From Fusarium oxysporum f. sp. lycopersici 4287 (Eukaryota; Ascomycota; Sordariomycetes; Hypocreales; Nectriaceae): DNA of 64,000 nucleotides. This document shows positions 48,815-58,749 of the stretch, piece by piece. Each line of letters opens with the position of its first letter. Positions within the stretch are counted from its first letter, which is position 1. The translations under genes were made by a program, and so were the position numbers. The stretch is from NCBI RefSeq assembly GCF_000149955.1, contig NC_030989.1, forward strand, positions 4,963,188 through 5,027,187, written 5' to 3'. The notes below the pieces were generated by a model. The model saw nothing but the letters and a program-made list of their open reading frames with translations, was not told where the DNA came from and ran no database searches.

Positions 48815-50908
48815 ATGTCTTCTCTCTCGGCTTCGGACTCTATCCACCAAGAATATTGAACGGTCTTGCGCCGTATGTCATCGCCAAAAGGTTCGCTGCG
48901 ACAAGAAGTCTCTCTGTCTGCAATACATTCGCAGCGGTTTTGAGTGTTCATACCCGCCTGCAGGGCCACCTGTATGACGTGCGACGAAGACAACCATCAA
49001 TGATGTCGCAAGTCGGATCTCACAGACGGAGAAGGCGATTGAGGAGTTCAAATCCAGCCAAGCTTCTTCTTTGCAGCCACTTGCATCAAAGATCTTCAGC
49101 GACGTCTACAACTACACCCACAAGTAAATCTACAGGCCTTGAATCAAGAGGAGGGTTTCTAGGGCTATCAGCTGCAGAAAGAGGCCGTAGTGAGGGTCTC
49201 TTATTGAGTAAAGGGAGAACTCGTCATTATGTCAGCGAAGTTCTTTTCTCGCGAGTGATCGAACAGATACCGTCAATATATCCGTTTGTTTCATTCTTTC
49301 TAATACAGGTTTAGGAAGATGATGTTAGGACAGCCTTGGTGACACCAAGGGACGAGCCCTCTAGCGATGTTAACTCTCCCGCCTCCCCTTTTAACCCAAT
49401 GGGTATGCTGTCAGTTGGTTCATCGACAATGCCCATTTCCAGCTATCATCCACCTAGGCAAATTGCCATCCGGCTTTGGAAAGTCAATGCAGAGAGGGTC
49501 GATCCTTATACTAAAGTTACTCATCTTCCTACCACTGAGATGATACTCTACACAGTAGCAAGCTATCCTACAAAGGCGACAGTCGAAAACCTGGGTCTAT
49601 GTTTTGCTATTTACTATGCCTCAATCACAGCCTTAGATGCCGGTGAGGTACATAGCATTACGGGGGAGGATAGGAGCCAAGCTGTCCATCGTTTAAGAGT
49701 TTATCTAGAGCAAACTCTAGCTCAGGCAGATTTTCTCGATAATCCTACCATAACTTTGCTCCAGGCCCTTGTAATATACTTGGTAAGACCAGCCTGCCTG
49801 AGCATCAAAAAGGCAGCACTAACAGTGATACAGGCAGCCATGCGTGTTCATAACTCTGGCCGAGCCGTGTGGATTATGAACGGCCTTGCACTTCGAGCAG
49901 CACAGTCAATAGGTCTCCACAGAGATGGCAGCAAACTTGGTCTACCTCCTTTGGAATCTGAGATACGTCGCCGAGTATGGTGGCATTTCCTGGAGCGAGA
50001 TGGCCGAGGTGCTGAAGACTATGGCCTTCAGAATCCATCAAGCTCTTGCCCATTATATGGCGTAGAGCAGCCACAAAACCTGCATGATAGCGATCTTTTT
50101 CCAGAGATGATCGAACTTCCTCCTTCTTGACCGAACTGGACACGTATGACTCTTCCTCTATGCAATAACCCGGTGTTACTGGCATGGGCTGCGCTTTTTG
50201 AAACAAATTCTTCGGCAAACGGCATACCAGATGAGGACGTCCGAAAACAACTTATAAGAGAAGCTGAGGAGAAGGTAGAGGGACTTCTCGAGCGTTGCAA
50301 TCCTGTGGTAAATACCGGAGCAGAAAATGACGATCCGTATCGCCCGGTTAGTTCTATGCAAAGTCGAAGTCGTTTCCCACAGATAATGGCAAGCCCTATG
50401 TCAACCTAATGATAGACAGTCTGTGGCCACTGAGAGCGACATCGCCGAAGCAGTAGACCAGCTGGAATACGCCAACAGCATGTGGCAAGACGACGACATG
50501 GCACATTTTCAGTGGATAGCCGGAGCCTTTCCGCAATATCACATGATGCTCTACCTTCTACGATACTTATGCGTATGTCCTCGAGGGCCAAATGCAAGCA
50601 GGGCGTTTGCCGCTGTTGAAGTGCATCTAGAAAACTTCAAGTTAGGCGGGAATGGGCCGCTGAATGGGATGAAATGGACGGTGCTTACTACTCTAAGAGA
50701 GAAAGCGCTTCATCTGATGCAGAGGGTTAAGAAGGAGAGTGCGGGTGTGCAGGAAGGCCAGATGAAGCCTCAGATGTGTTTCGAGGACCCGAAAGATGGT
50801 TCTGAAGACATGCAGGAGAAGGTCGAAGAGGATGTTGCTATGCCAGACTGGAACAAGATATTGGAAGTGTTCTCATTGGATATGGAAGACTTTTCGTTCA
50901 TTTTCTGA
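48815..50908 (+). pseudogene. Zn2Cys6 fungal transcription factor, multiply broken
   Basis: The zinc cluster RSCAVCHRQKVRCDKKSLCLQY...FEC is legible from 48861, but its fifth cysteine is Tyr (TAC at 48924-48926). Stops follow at 48975 (TGA, usually Arg) and 49125 (TAA), with frame changes up to about 49320. From 49336 a long frame reads the fungal TF domain: HLPTTEMILYTVASYP, an intron at about 49792-49837, then NGLALRAAQSIGLHRDGSKLGLPPLESEIRRRVWWHFLERDGR. Another TGA lies at 50128 (again an Arg position) and further shifts near 50300. The last part, 50423-50908, is open to its own stop. Most damage is C-to-T or G-to-A, RIP-like but light. Confidence 0.8.
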
Positions 50909-51664
50909 CAGACATCATGGATGCAAGTACGATGGAAGTGTCGAGAATGGTCAACCTGTGTTATTAGCTGTAAGATTAAAAGTATCATGCAGCCTAAAGT
51001 GTAATCTCTTAAACCCTTGTTCAAAATTATTGTGCATGCACCACAGCACAATAAGACCTGTTGTCCAGTCACGCAACAGCACGTCAAACTACCAGAGCTC
51101 AAGGACACGGAGGTTCCCAATTAGACCATTCCGTTTCGATTAGGATCTCCTCGCTCAACATCACACCCAAAACAGATTGTTCTGCACGGAGACCCCCTAT
51201 TATATCGCACAGTAAAGGCAAAGGTTCAGATCTTGCTCCACTGTCAAAGAACCGACTATGTTATGGCTATTGGGTAGCTTGGCTACTTGTTGGTCGCATC
51301 GGTTGTCATATTATGGGACCGGTCTTCTACGTCATCGTTCCAACGGGTAGCGGCATCAGAACCTCCCACCTTCCTTTCAGTTGGTCGCTCCAACATTGCG
51401 ATTGTGGCATTATTGCGTTGTCGAGGCTTTCTGTCAATCCCATTTTGTCACCCACAATCGCACATTGTTGGAGCAATCGGTCGAATGGGTGGGCCTATGG
51501 ATAAACGGTTCAATCCTACTCAATTGATGGCGCGAGGAACTGGGATATATACGAACAAATAGCTCTGTAACCTTCTCGTCGCCACCACTTCCCCAGCAGC
51601 TTGATCAGGCCACAATTACCTTCCATTCCTCTTCACTACCCTCCTAGAATTCAGACCGGGTAGT
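50909..51664. other. intergenic region with an inverted repeat
   Basis: No gene is recognised. GCTCCAACATTGCGATTGTG at 51387-51407 is repeated in inverted orientation at 51451-51474 (CACAATCGCACATTGTTGGA core) with a two-base difference. This allows a stem of about 21 pairs with a 43-base loop. It may be a cruciform-prone site or the ends of a tiny insertion. Confidence 0.5.
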
Positions 51665-53290
51665 ATGGCTTTGACACAGGAGGCTAAGCGCATTTCTGCG
51701 CTATTTGAACTCTCTGTCCATGACCTTAACCGAGGCGTCCAAGAGTTTTTAAATCAGATGAGTATACTCCAGCGCGGAATGCACAAGCTTTGGATTATCT
51801 GCCACCCTACTGACTATTGATGGTGTAGATAGCGGCCTAAAAAAAGATGAGACTAGCTCGAGTCAAATCCCATCTTATGTTACTCGTGACTCCGATGGTG
51901 CAGAGAAGGTGAGGTGAGTTGATTGCCAGCAATAGCTTCCCACATCTTACTAATTTTTCTCCAGGACCTGTACCTTGCAGCCTATCTCGGAGGTGCCGAC
52001 TACCGAGTCTGTTCTGTTAACATGTATGGTGATATGACCTTTAAGCTGGCATTTACCAAAGTCACCATTTCCATGGGTTTGATGCTAGCCAAAACGGCTG
52101 AAGAACTCTGTGCTTTCTTAGCCACGCAAATCGAAGACTCCCTCGAGCTGCACCATCCGGAGCATTATACGACGATCGTCCGCAAACGACAGACTCCAAA
52201 CGATCCCAGTATCTTCGAAGACAAGGTCTTCCAGCTGGGTTTTACCTTTAGTTTCCTTGTACAACAACTCGTAATCAACAAGGGCAAGTTGATCCGTTGA
52301 ATTTAGGGCTTTGACATCCCAGATTCCGTCGAAAGGGACCTCTGCGTTCTGTTACAGCAAGAGATCGACAAACGCGTACTGCTTGTCAGGGTGGCAGCTC
52401 TGGTAAACGATACCGTTAGCAGACTAATGGCGCGCTCTTACACGGCGTCTGGCAAGACAAGAAAACTTCTTGGCGTTACTTTTGACACTGGCACCAACGG
52501 GGCGCATATCGAGAAACTCGCCAATATCCAGAAACCTATCCAGGGAAAGTATGATCGATCTACGGGAGAAATGGTTTTAAATGCGGAATAGGGTTCTTTC
52601 GATAACCAGCTCAGCTTCTTACCCTCTACTTCGTGCGACTGAGAAGTGAACAAGTCAACTACTAACCCTGGAACTCACATGTATGAGAAGCACGTCTCTG
52701 GTATGTTATTAGACGAACTTGTTCGACTCGCCGTACTACACATGATGCAAAGCCCCGACGTCTTGCTGTTCGGTGGCCTTGATACGATTGCCAATAACCG
52801 GACGTCAAATACGGCCATCTCTGGAAAATCACCTATCCAGACAGTATGGGGTCTTGATACCGCATTATTGTCCATGGCTGCAGCTGGCAACACGACTAAC
52901 CTCAGCGTGTTGAGATAGCAACTGGAGGATGTACTGGACAGTCATGCTCTCTCCGTAGACGACACGAGGACCTTCAAGGAGATTGCAAACAGTGTGGTTC
53001 ATCGCGCCGCTCGGCTATCCTCCATCTCATTAGCCGCCATCCCAATTCATCGCGGTGCCCTCAATCATGGTACGAACGACGAGCCTGTCGACATTGGTGT
53101 GGACAGCAGCGTCATCGAGCACTATCCTTTCTATTTGGATATGGTCTACGAAGGGCTGCGAGCTATTTTGGGGATTTAAAAACAAGGTGCCGACAGATTT
53201 CGCATTGGTTTTATGAAAAAAGGAAGCAGTGTCGGTGCTGCATTGATTGCACTGGTTGCTGATCGCATTGATAAGAAGAACAGATGGTGA
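51665..53290 (+). pseudogene. hexokinase-family gene, multiply broken
   Basis: Colinear with fungal hexokinase/glucokinase. MALTQEAKRISALFELSVHDLNRGVQEFLNQM comes first, an intron ends at about 51828, then GLKKDETSSSQIPSYVT. A second intron (about 51910-51963) is followed by DLYLAAYLGGADYRVCSVNMYGD, where the usual VDLGGTNFRV phosphate loop has lost its Asp. LGFTFSFLVQQ, VAALVNDTVSRLMARSYT and GTNGAHIEKL follow, and GFMKKGSSVGAALIALVADR ends it. In-frame stops occur at 52298, 52304, 52589, 52916 and 53177, the first three at positions that are Trp or Lys in the family. Catalytic-loop residues are changed beyond the stops, so this may have been a non-catalytic regulatory hexokinase-like protein before decay. 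Confidence 0.83.
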
Positions 53291-53594
53291 ATATCTTCAC
53301 TGCCGCCAAGTATCAATCAGTACAGTTGGACCTTTTTATTCGTAGGTCAAGATAAGAACATCTCTCAGTCAAAGTTTTGTTTATTCTCCATGGTCAAGGA
53401 AAGACTGTGTTATGCCTTTTGATGACATGACCTGATTGTGTTTCGTTGGTTTAGGCATCATTCCATAGCAGATTATTGGCATCAGATCGTAAACTCTTGT
53501 GGGGCAGTTGTTTGTTAAAATTCATTCAGACCATAGAGCAGTCCCCTAGACAGACATCTTAAATATGTACACAAGACTTCAATACAGATTGCCT

Positions 53595-54875
53595 TCACTC
53601 AAGCCATATATTTCCCTTTTTGATTTGTTGTGATGGCCATTGCACGAATTGTTGAAATGAATCCGGCAGAATGCCTTCTATCCCCAGAATTATATGCTTA
53701 GACCATCCTTTCACATGCCAACTAGAGGGTGTACAGTCTAGGATAACGGAAAAGTGTGCAAATATGACAAGCGCAACAGGCTCCTTAGCTTCCAAGCAGT
53801 CCAGATACTTGGCTGATGCGCGATACAGCCATCCAAAAGGTTGCAGTTCATCGAAGGAAGTTGTCTTCGACGGGCTCTTACTCGCGTAGGCGACTTCGTA
53901 GAAAGGTATGAGATCCTCAAGAGCCATGAGGTATATCTCTCGCAACTCAGGCTGAACTGGGCCAAGTCTTCTATTTATCATGCTTCGCAGTTCAACAACT
54001 TGTTGTAGGCATTCGGCTCGTGTGGGATTTGTTGGCATGCTGTCTGCTTCGTGACCAAGTGTCACAGAGACGTGTCCATCGTTGCTGACTTGATCCTTTC
54101 TCAGTGCTTTGAGACCGCGAATAAGAACGAGGAGATTAGGCCTGCCCTCAGTACTAAAGCCCATGTAGTCGCCAGGCTGCGGTCCCAAAGCTAGGGTGTA
54201 AAGACTGATCAATATGCACGTTGATGTAGAAATAGCTGCATCGTGACTTTCACCATCTCGAGCATTCATTAATGCAAGGGCACCCGTTAAGCCGAGACCG
54301 TGATGATGATTTGCGATTGTGATGAAGTAGTCATGCTGGTCTGGTGTTGAGTGGGCGTGGTGGAGCGCAGTAAGTCCCAGCATTAGATGTAGCACAGGTC
54401 GGTATTTCATACCTAAGCTTGGTAGTTGTTCGCCCCAGAATTTATTAGAAGGAGTGGCGTCGCTCGCAGTCATCACGCGACAGTAGTGAAGTAGTAGGTT
54501 CGTGTCTCCATCTTGTAGCTGTATCTGTTGCTGGCATTTGAGTTGATGGACTTCGGTTTCGAGAAGACTTAATCTCTTGGATACTTCTTCCAGTCTTTTA
54601 TCCCGGTCGAATGTCAATGTCTCCAAGTCGTTTCGCTGAGAGGCATCATACAACAATGCACCTGGAAAGGGCGGTGTTGTGGAGGCAAGTTCCGTCGAGT
54701 CTGCTCTGGGATGAGGGTGATAAATGCAGGTGACATCGCTTCGAACGCAGTTCCGGCATACTGGTCGGGTCTCATCGCATTTGATTTTTCGCTTTTTGCA
54801 TCGTTGACAGCCTAATCGGGACTTTTTGTGAGTGCGGCGAAACTTCTTCGCGTCATCCGAAAGAGGAGAACCCAT
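53595..54875 (-). CDS. Zn2Cys6 transcription factor (C6 finger, Upc2-like layout)
   Basis: A single exon of 426 residues. The start MGSPLSDDAKKFRRTHKKSRLG was chosen because the basic arm and zinc cluster follow at once; longer frames run into the repeat and gap upstream. Cluster CQRCKKRKIKCDETRPVCRNCVRSDVTC is complete with regular spacing. A short coiled coil (RLEEVSKRLSLLETEVHQLK) and a helical C-terminal domain with MLGLTALHHAH follow. This short layout, cluster at the N-terminus and no PF04082-type core, resembles the sterol-uptake/Upc2-like C6 proteins common in fungi. The target is unknown. An inverted-repeat element sits only about 130 bp upstream of the start, inside the likely promoter. 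The gene itself is undamaged. Confidence 0.88.
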   Translation of the reverse strand: MGSPLSDDAKKFRRTHKKSRLGCQRCKKRKIKCDETRPVCRNCVRSDVTCIYHPHPRADSTELASTTPPFPGALLYDASQRNDLETLTFDRDKRLEEVSKRLSLLETEVHQLKCQQQIQLQDGDTNLLLHYCRVMTASDATPSNKFWGEQLPSLGMKYRPVLHLMLGLTALHHAHSTPDQHDYFITIANHHHGLGLTGALALMNARDGESHDAAISTSTCILISLYTLALGPQPGDYMGFSTEGRPNLLVLIRGLKALRKDQVSNDGHVSVTLGHEADSMPTNPTRAECLQQVVELRSMINRRLGPVQPELREIYLMALEDLIPFYEVAYASKSPSKTTSFDELQPFGWLYRASAKYLDCLEAKEPVALVIFAHFSVILDCTPSSWHVKGWSKHIILGIEGILPDSFQQFVQWPSQQIKKGNIWLE

Positions 54876-55001
54876 CAGCAACAAGGGTAAAGTTGGGTGA
54901 TTCAGAGAATGAGAATGCAGAGCTTGGATGATAGTTCGGTTCTCGATACGAGACACGTATTCACTACGGGGGAATACAGTGGGAGGCAACAAATATTCGA
55001 C

Positions 55002-55660
55002 CCCTTTAGGCCCTGATCCAATCGATCCATTACGGTGCCAAAAGTGGCTTGCGGGCCTACCTTTTTGGGTAATTCCACAAGGTCGAAGTACCGAGCTAAT
55101 TGGGGTGATTTTTGCAGGGCCTTCCAGATGTATCTTTGTTGCGCTACGCCCTGAAGAGTTAAGCGGTGCCTTACGCAAGTCAAAAATCCAGTCGAAAGGG
55201 CACCAACTTTTGAATNNNNNNNNNNNNNNNNNNNNNNNNNNNNNNNNNNNNNNNNNNNNNNNNNNNNNNNNNNNNNNNNNNNNNNNNNNNNNNNNNNNNN
55301 NNNNNNNNNNNNNNNNNNNNNNNNNNNNNNGAGGGACAGCGATGTAAGCGGTCCTAGTCACGCGACTGCGTAGCTTTGTTCCTCTTGTCTTGACGTTTGT
55401 GTCCCTATCAGGGCGACTATCCATCCATCTGTTGAAATTTGGTGCCGGATCGACTGAATTTTCGACTTACATAAGGGAGGCTTGACTCTTCAAGGCGTAG
55501 CGCAACAAAGATACATCTGGAAGGCCCTGCAAAAATCACCCCAATTAGCTCGGTACTTCGACCTTGTGGAATTACCCAAAAAGGTAGGCCCGCAAGCCAC
55601 TTTTGGCGCCGTAACGGATCAACTGCAACGGATAAATCGATTGGATCAGGGCCTAAAGGG
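55002..55660. mobile_element. long-inverted-repeat element (foldback/MITE-like) around a gap
   Basis: The left arm starts CCCTTTAGGCCCTGATCCAA at 55002. The right arm ends as its inverse complement (TTGGATCAGGGCCTAAAGGG) at 55660. The arms are near identical for about 180-200 bp, except for a 12-bp difference (right arm longer, near 55620-55635) and scattered changes. Both arms encode the same short peptide on opposite strands (KWLAGLPFWVIPQGRSTEL). The centre is partly N (55216-55330). No coding capacity and no clean target duplication were found, though ATTCGACC (left) and ATTCAACC (right, five bases away) are similar. Confidence 0.7.
55216..55330. other. assembly gap (115 N)
   Basis: The gap lies in the centre of the inverted-repeat element, where a hairpin would hinder sequencing and assembly. 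Confidence 0.99.
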
Positions 55661-56243
55661 CAGAATTCAACCAAATACAACATAATTTTACCAATCTGGA
55701 TCAACGGACCGAATACACGTAATGTCTGACAGAATCCTCTACGGCTGCCAGTAACTTGAGGAACATGGTACTTACACGAGGCTGTTACAAGGTGTGCCTT
55801 AACTAGCCACTACACCCCCGACGCTTTGTTTAGCAACAGCACGGTCCAGGCAATAAAAAGAAAGGCGCTAACTTAATTAGCCAAAGAGTTCTTGCAAGCG
55901 TCTCGCTTACAGAACGAGAGATGCGCAGGGAATAGGACGGGATTGCTAGAGCCTCGGGCCTGTAAAGGAATTCAGAACTAAAATTAGTTTGACCATTTGG
56001 TAGATGAATGTAACTTTTGAGACACTAGCTGACACCAAACCCCGTTTTCTCGGTTCTAGATGCGAGGTCGAGAAATAAAAGGAAGATAAGTATTGAAGTT
56101 TAGATAACAAACTTCCCAAGTAACTTCATTCCATTAAAACGATAAAGGGTTACCTTCAATTGCGAAATTACACTCCAAATCATATCAAATTTTGTTTCTA
56201 TTTCTTTTGGTTTTATTGCCTCTGCCGTTGTTCCTTTATCAAC
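55661..56243. other. intergenic region and promoter of the RTA1-family gene
   Basis: No gene recognised. It follows the right arm of the inverted-repeat element and leads into the RTA1 start. Confidence 0.5.
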
Positions 56244-57215
56244 ATGTCTCAGGCGGCACTTCCCTCGGCCTTCTTGTTGACGATTCGCAACGACGACCAG
56301 GGTCCTTTTGGGCCTGTGGTAAATGGAACGCGTGTGGTCGTTTTCTACGAGTACAGACCAAATCACATCGCTGCCATGATATTCGTGTGCCTTTTTGGAA
56401 TTGTCACCCTGGCACATCTGGTTCGGATGTTCATGTTACGAGCATGGTTCATGTTTCCATTTCTCCTCGGCGGAATCTGTATGTAATAAACCAAAAGAAC
56501 CCTGAACGGCAGCTCTAATGATATAGCAGGCGAAACATTCGGCTACTACGGACGGTTTTGGTCCCATCGAGATCCCAACAATTCAAACCCATTCATCCTA
56601 CAAAACGTACTATTACTTGTCGGCATCCCGTTTCTAGCTGCAACAGTTTACATGAGCCTTGGTCGCATGGCCGTTGCTCTCCGTGCTCAAGATATTTCCT
56701 TCCTCAGCCCTCGATGGATGACCAAGTTATACGTGCTTATAGATATTGGGTGCATTTTCAGTCAGCTGATGGGTGCTATGATGCCAGCGTCTGGCAAGCC
56801 TGAGGACATCACCAAGGGACGCACGATTCTTATTATTGGATTGATTACGCAGATCGCCGCGTTGAGTTTCTTTATTCTGAATACCGAGTTTCTTAACCGC
56901 AAACTCACGCAGCGGGCAAGGCCAGGACCTGATTGGCAAGTAAATCATAATAAGTTTTTCAGAATTCTGGAAGGAGTGACTTTTCTACTCATTATCCGAA
57001 GTGTTGTCCGGTCGGTGGAGTTTCTACAAGGATCAGATGGTTTCATTATAACGCACGAGATCTTCATATATCTGTTTGACGCCACCCTGGTATCTATAGC
57101 AATGATCGTGTTACTGGTGGTACATCCTGGGCAGTTAATGAACAATGGGAAGGATAATAAAAGGTACTATGTAACCTGTGATGAGGAGATCGGACTTGGA
57201 ACTATGAGTAGGTAA
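56244..57215 (+). CDS. RTA1-family seven-helix membrane protein
   Basis: Exon 1 56244-56478 (start MSQAALPSAFL), intron 56479-56529, exon 2 56530-57215, 306 residues. About seven hydrophobic helices are visible. RTA1-family marks are HIAAMIFVCLFGIVTLAHL, GETFGYYGRFWS, YVLIDIGCIFSQLMGAMMP, IRSVVRSVEFLQG and a last helix ending VVHPG. The family (Rta1, Rsb1 and relatives) is linked to 7-aminocholesterol resistance and to release of sphingoid long-chain bases from the plasma membrane. The direct transport activity is disputed. A neighbouring Upc2-like regulator (53595-54875) makes a sterol or lipid-stress connection attractive, but it is inference. Intact. Confidence 0.92.
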
Positions 57216-58749
57216 GAGAGATTATGTAATTTGTTTATATGAGTATTCTTACTTAATTGCAAAACTCCTTTTTTATTACACATAGTATCGAAAGCAGGAA
57301 AACTTCCATTATGAAAAGTATAAAGATTTAAAACGATTATATGAGTAATGGATGTGGTGAGGTCCAAAAAGGTATAACAGACTAACATAAAATTACAATC
57401 CATGACTCACTCTCCTATCTCGCCCAGGAATCTAAGAGATAGGAGCTCCTAGATATACCGGTATCTGGTATCCGCGAAATCATGACATGGCTCGATAAGC
57501 GGCTTCAGGATGACTCCACCACAGCAACAAGATCCATCTCACCTTTAGAACAGGCAGGGGGAGCTTTGACGAAGATGCAGCCGCGCGGCTTCAGGACAGG
57601 CATTATCTGCATTCCGTCAGCTATTAGACAAAGATGACAGTTGAATATGAAACAAAAGCGTAGGGGACTCTGTACCCTTGAGTTAACTTTCGAGAAGCCA
57701 TTGTAGTCTGAAGGCTCCACTAAGTACATGTTAATACGAAGAATGCTATTTAGGCGGGAACCAGCCTCTTTTAAAATAGATGTATCGTTTTGAAGAACTT
57801 TTTCCTAGTTCTATGAAGTCCTGTCAGGTTACATGATTCTAGAACTAATGTGTTAGAATGAGCTGCCTGTACCGTTTGTTCTTTGATGTTGGTTCTGATA
57901 ATCTTTCCGTCTATGTCCAGGGGGATCTAGGCGGAATTATATATGAGGCCATCTATGACATGTGTGTGCGCTGGCGATATATTACAGCAGATTGGCTCGA
58001 AATTTGACACCGAGGCTAGAGACGTAGACGAGAACGAGGATGTCATAATGATGATGTGGCTGAAGTGCTTTTTTTCTTTTTTTCTTTTTTGATAACTTAT
58101 ATACTCTTGTCCGTAAGTAGTAGCCCATAGACGAACCTTTCTGATCCGCCAAAGCTTGCCGGTCCTCTCTTCGGGGATGTTTGCAAACTTGAAACCCTGT
58201 CACTGGAATATGGGGATCATCTACGTAAGGTAGCAAGTAACTTCGCCCCAAAGTTGGTACACGGACAGCCCGGACTCCCTGACTCTAAGGGACGAATCAG
58301 AGTATTATATTGAAACCCGAGTGCCCGATTAAAATTATATTTCGATCAACTTGACCCGCTTGACCCGTTTGACCTGACCGTAACCATGGAAATATCACTA
58401 TTGTGAGATTTGACACCTTGTTTTTTTTTTTCCATCTGAAACCGAAGAAAAAGTCTACTCAGTTCTAGCAGCGAGCTAGGGAAGAGGAGAAGGATTCTAT
58501 AGGCCGATGAATATCCTTGCATAGGTCCAAGCGTCGCACGAAAATCTCGGATCTTATACGATTGTACGAGAGCTCCTGACGCTGCCAGCGTATCACCGTC
58601 GGAAATTACATACTATGCATAGCACATTCGTGCTATGACATCACCTTGAACACGTACGTAGCCTTGGATGTGTATATATATATTAAGTCAAATGACACCT
58701 TGATGCTATCTCAGCTGTCCCAAAAACACGAAAATACTTTGACAACAAC
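57216..58749. other. intergenic region with simple repeats and the BBE-oxidase promoter
   Basis: No gene recognised. A nine-base unit, CTTGACCCG, occurs three times in tandem at 58350-58376 (third copy TTTGACCTG). T-rich runs lie at 58066-58090 and 58420-58433. A TATATATATATT run near 58675, about 75 bp before the next start codon, could be a TATA element. Confidence 0.45.

Noticed and set aside
54876..55424. Upstream extension of the Zn2Cys6 gene at 53595-54875
   Set aside because: It would run through an N gap and the inverted-repeat element. A normal start lies just before the basic arm.
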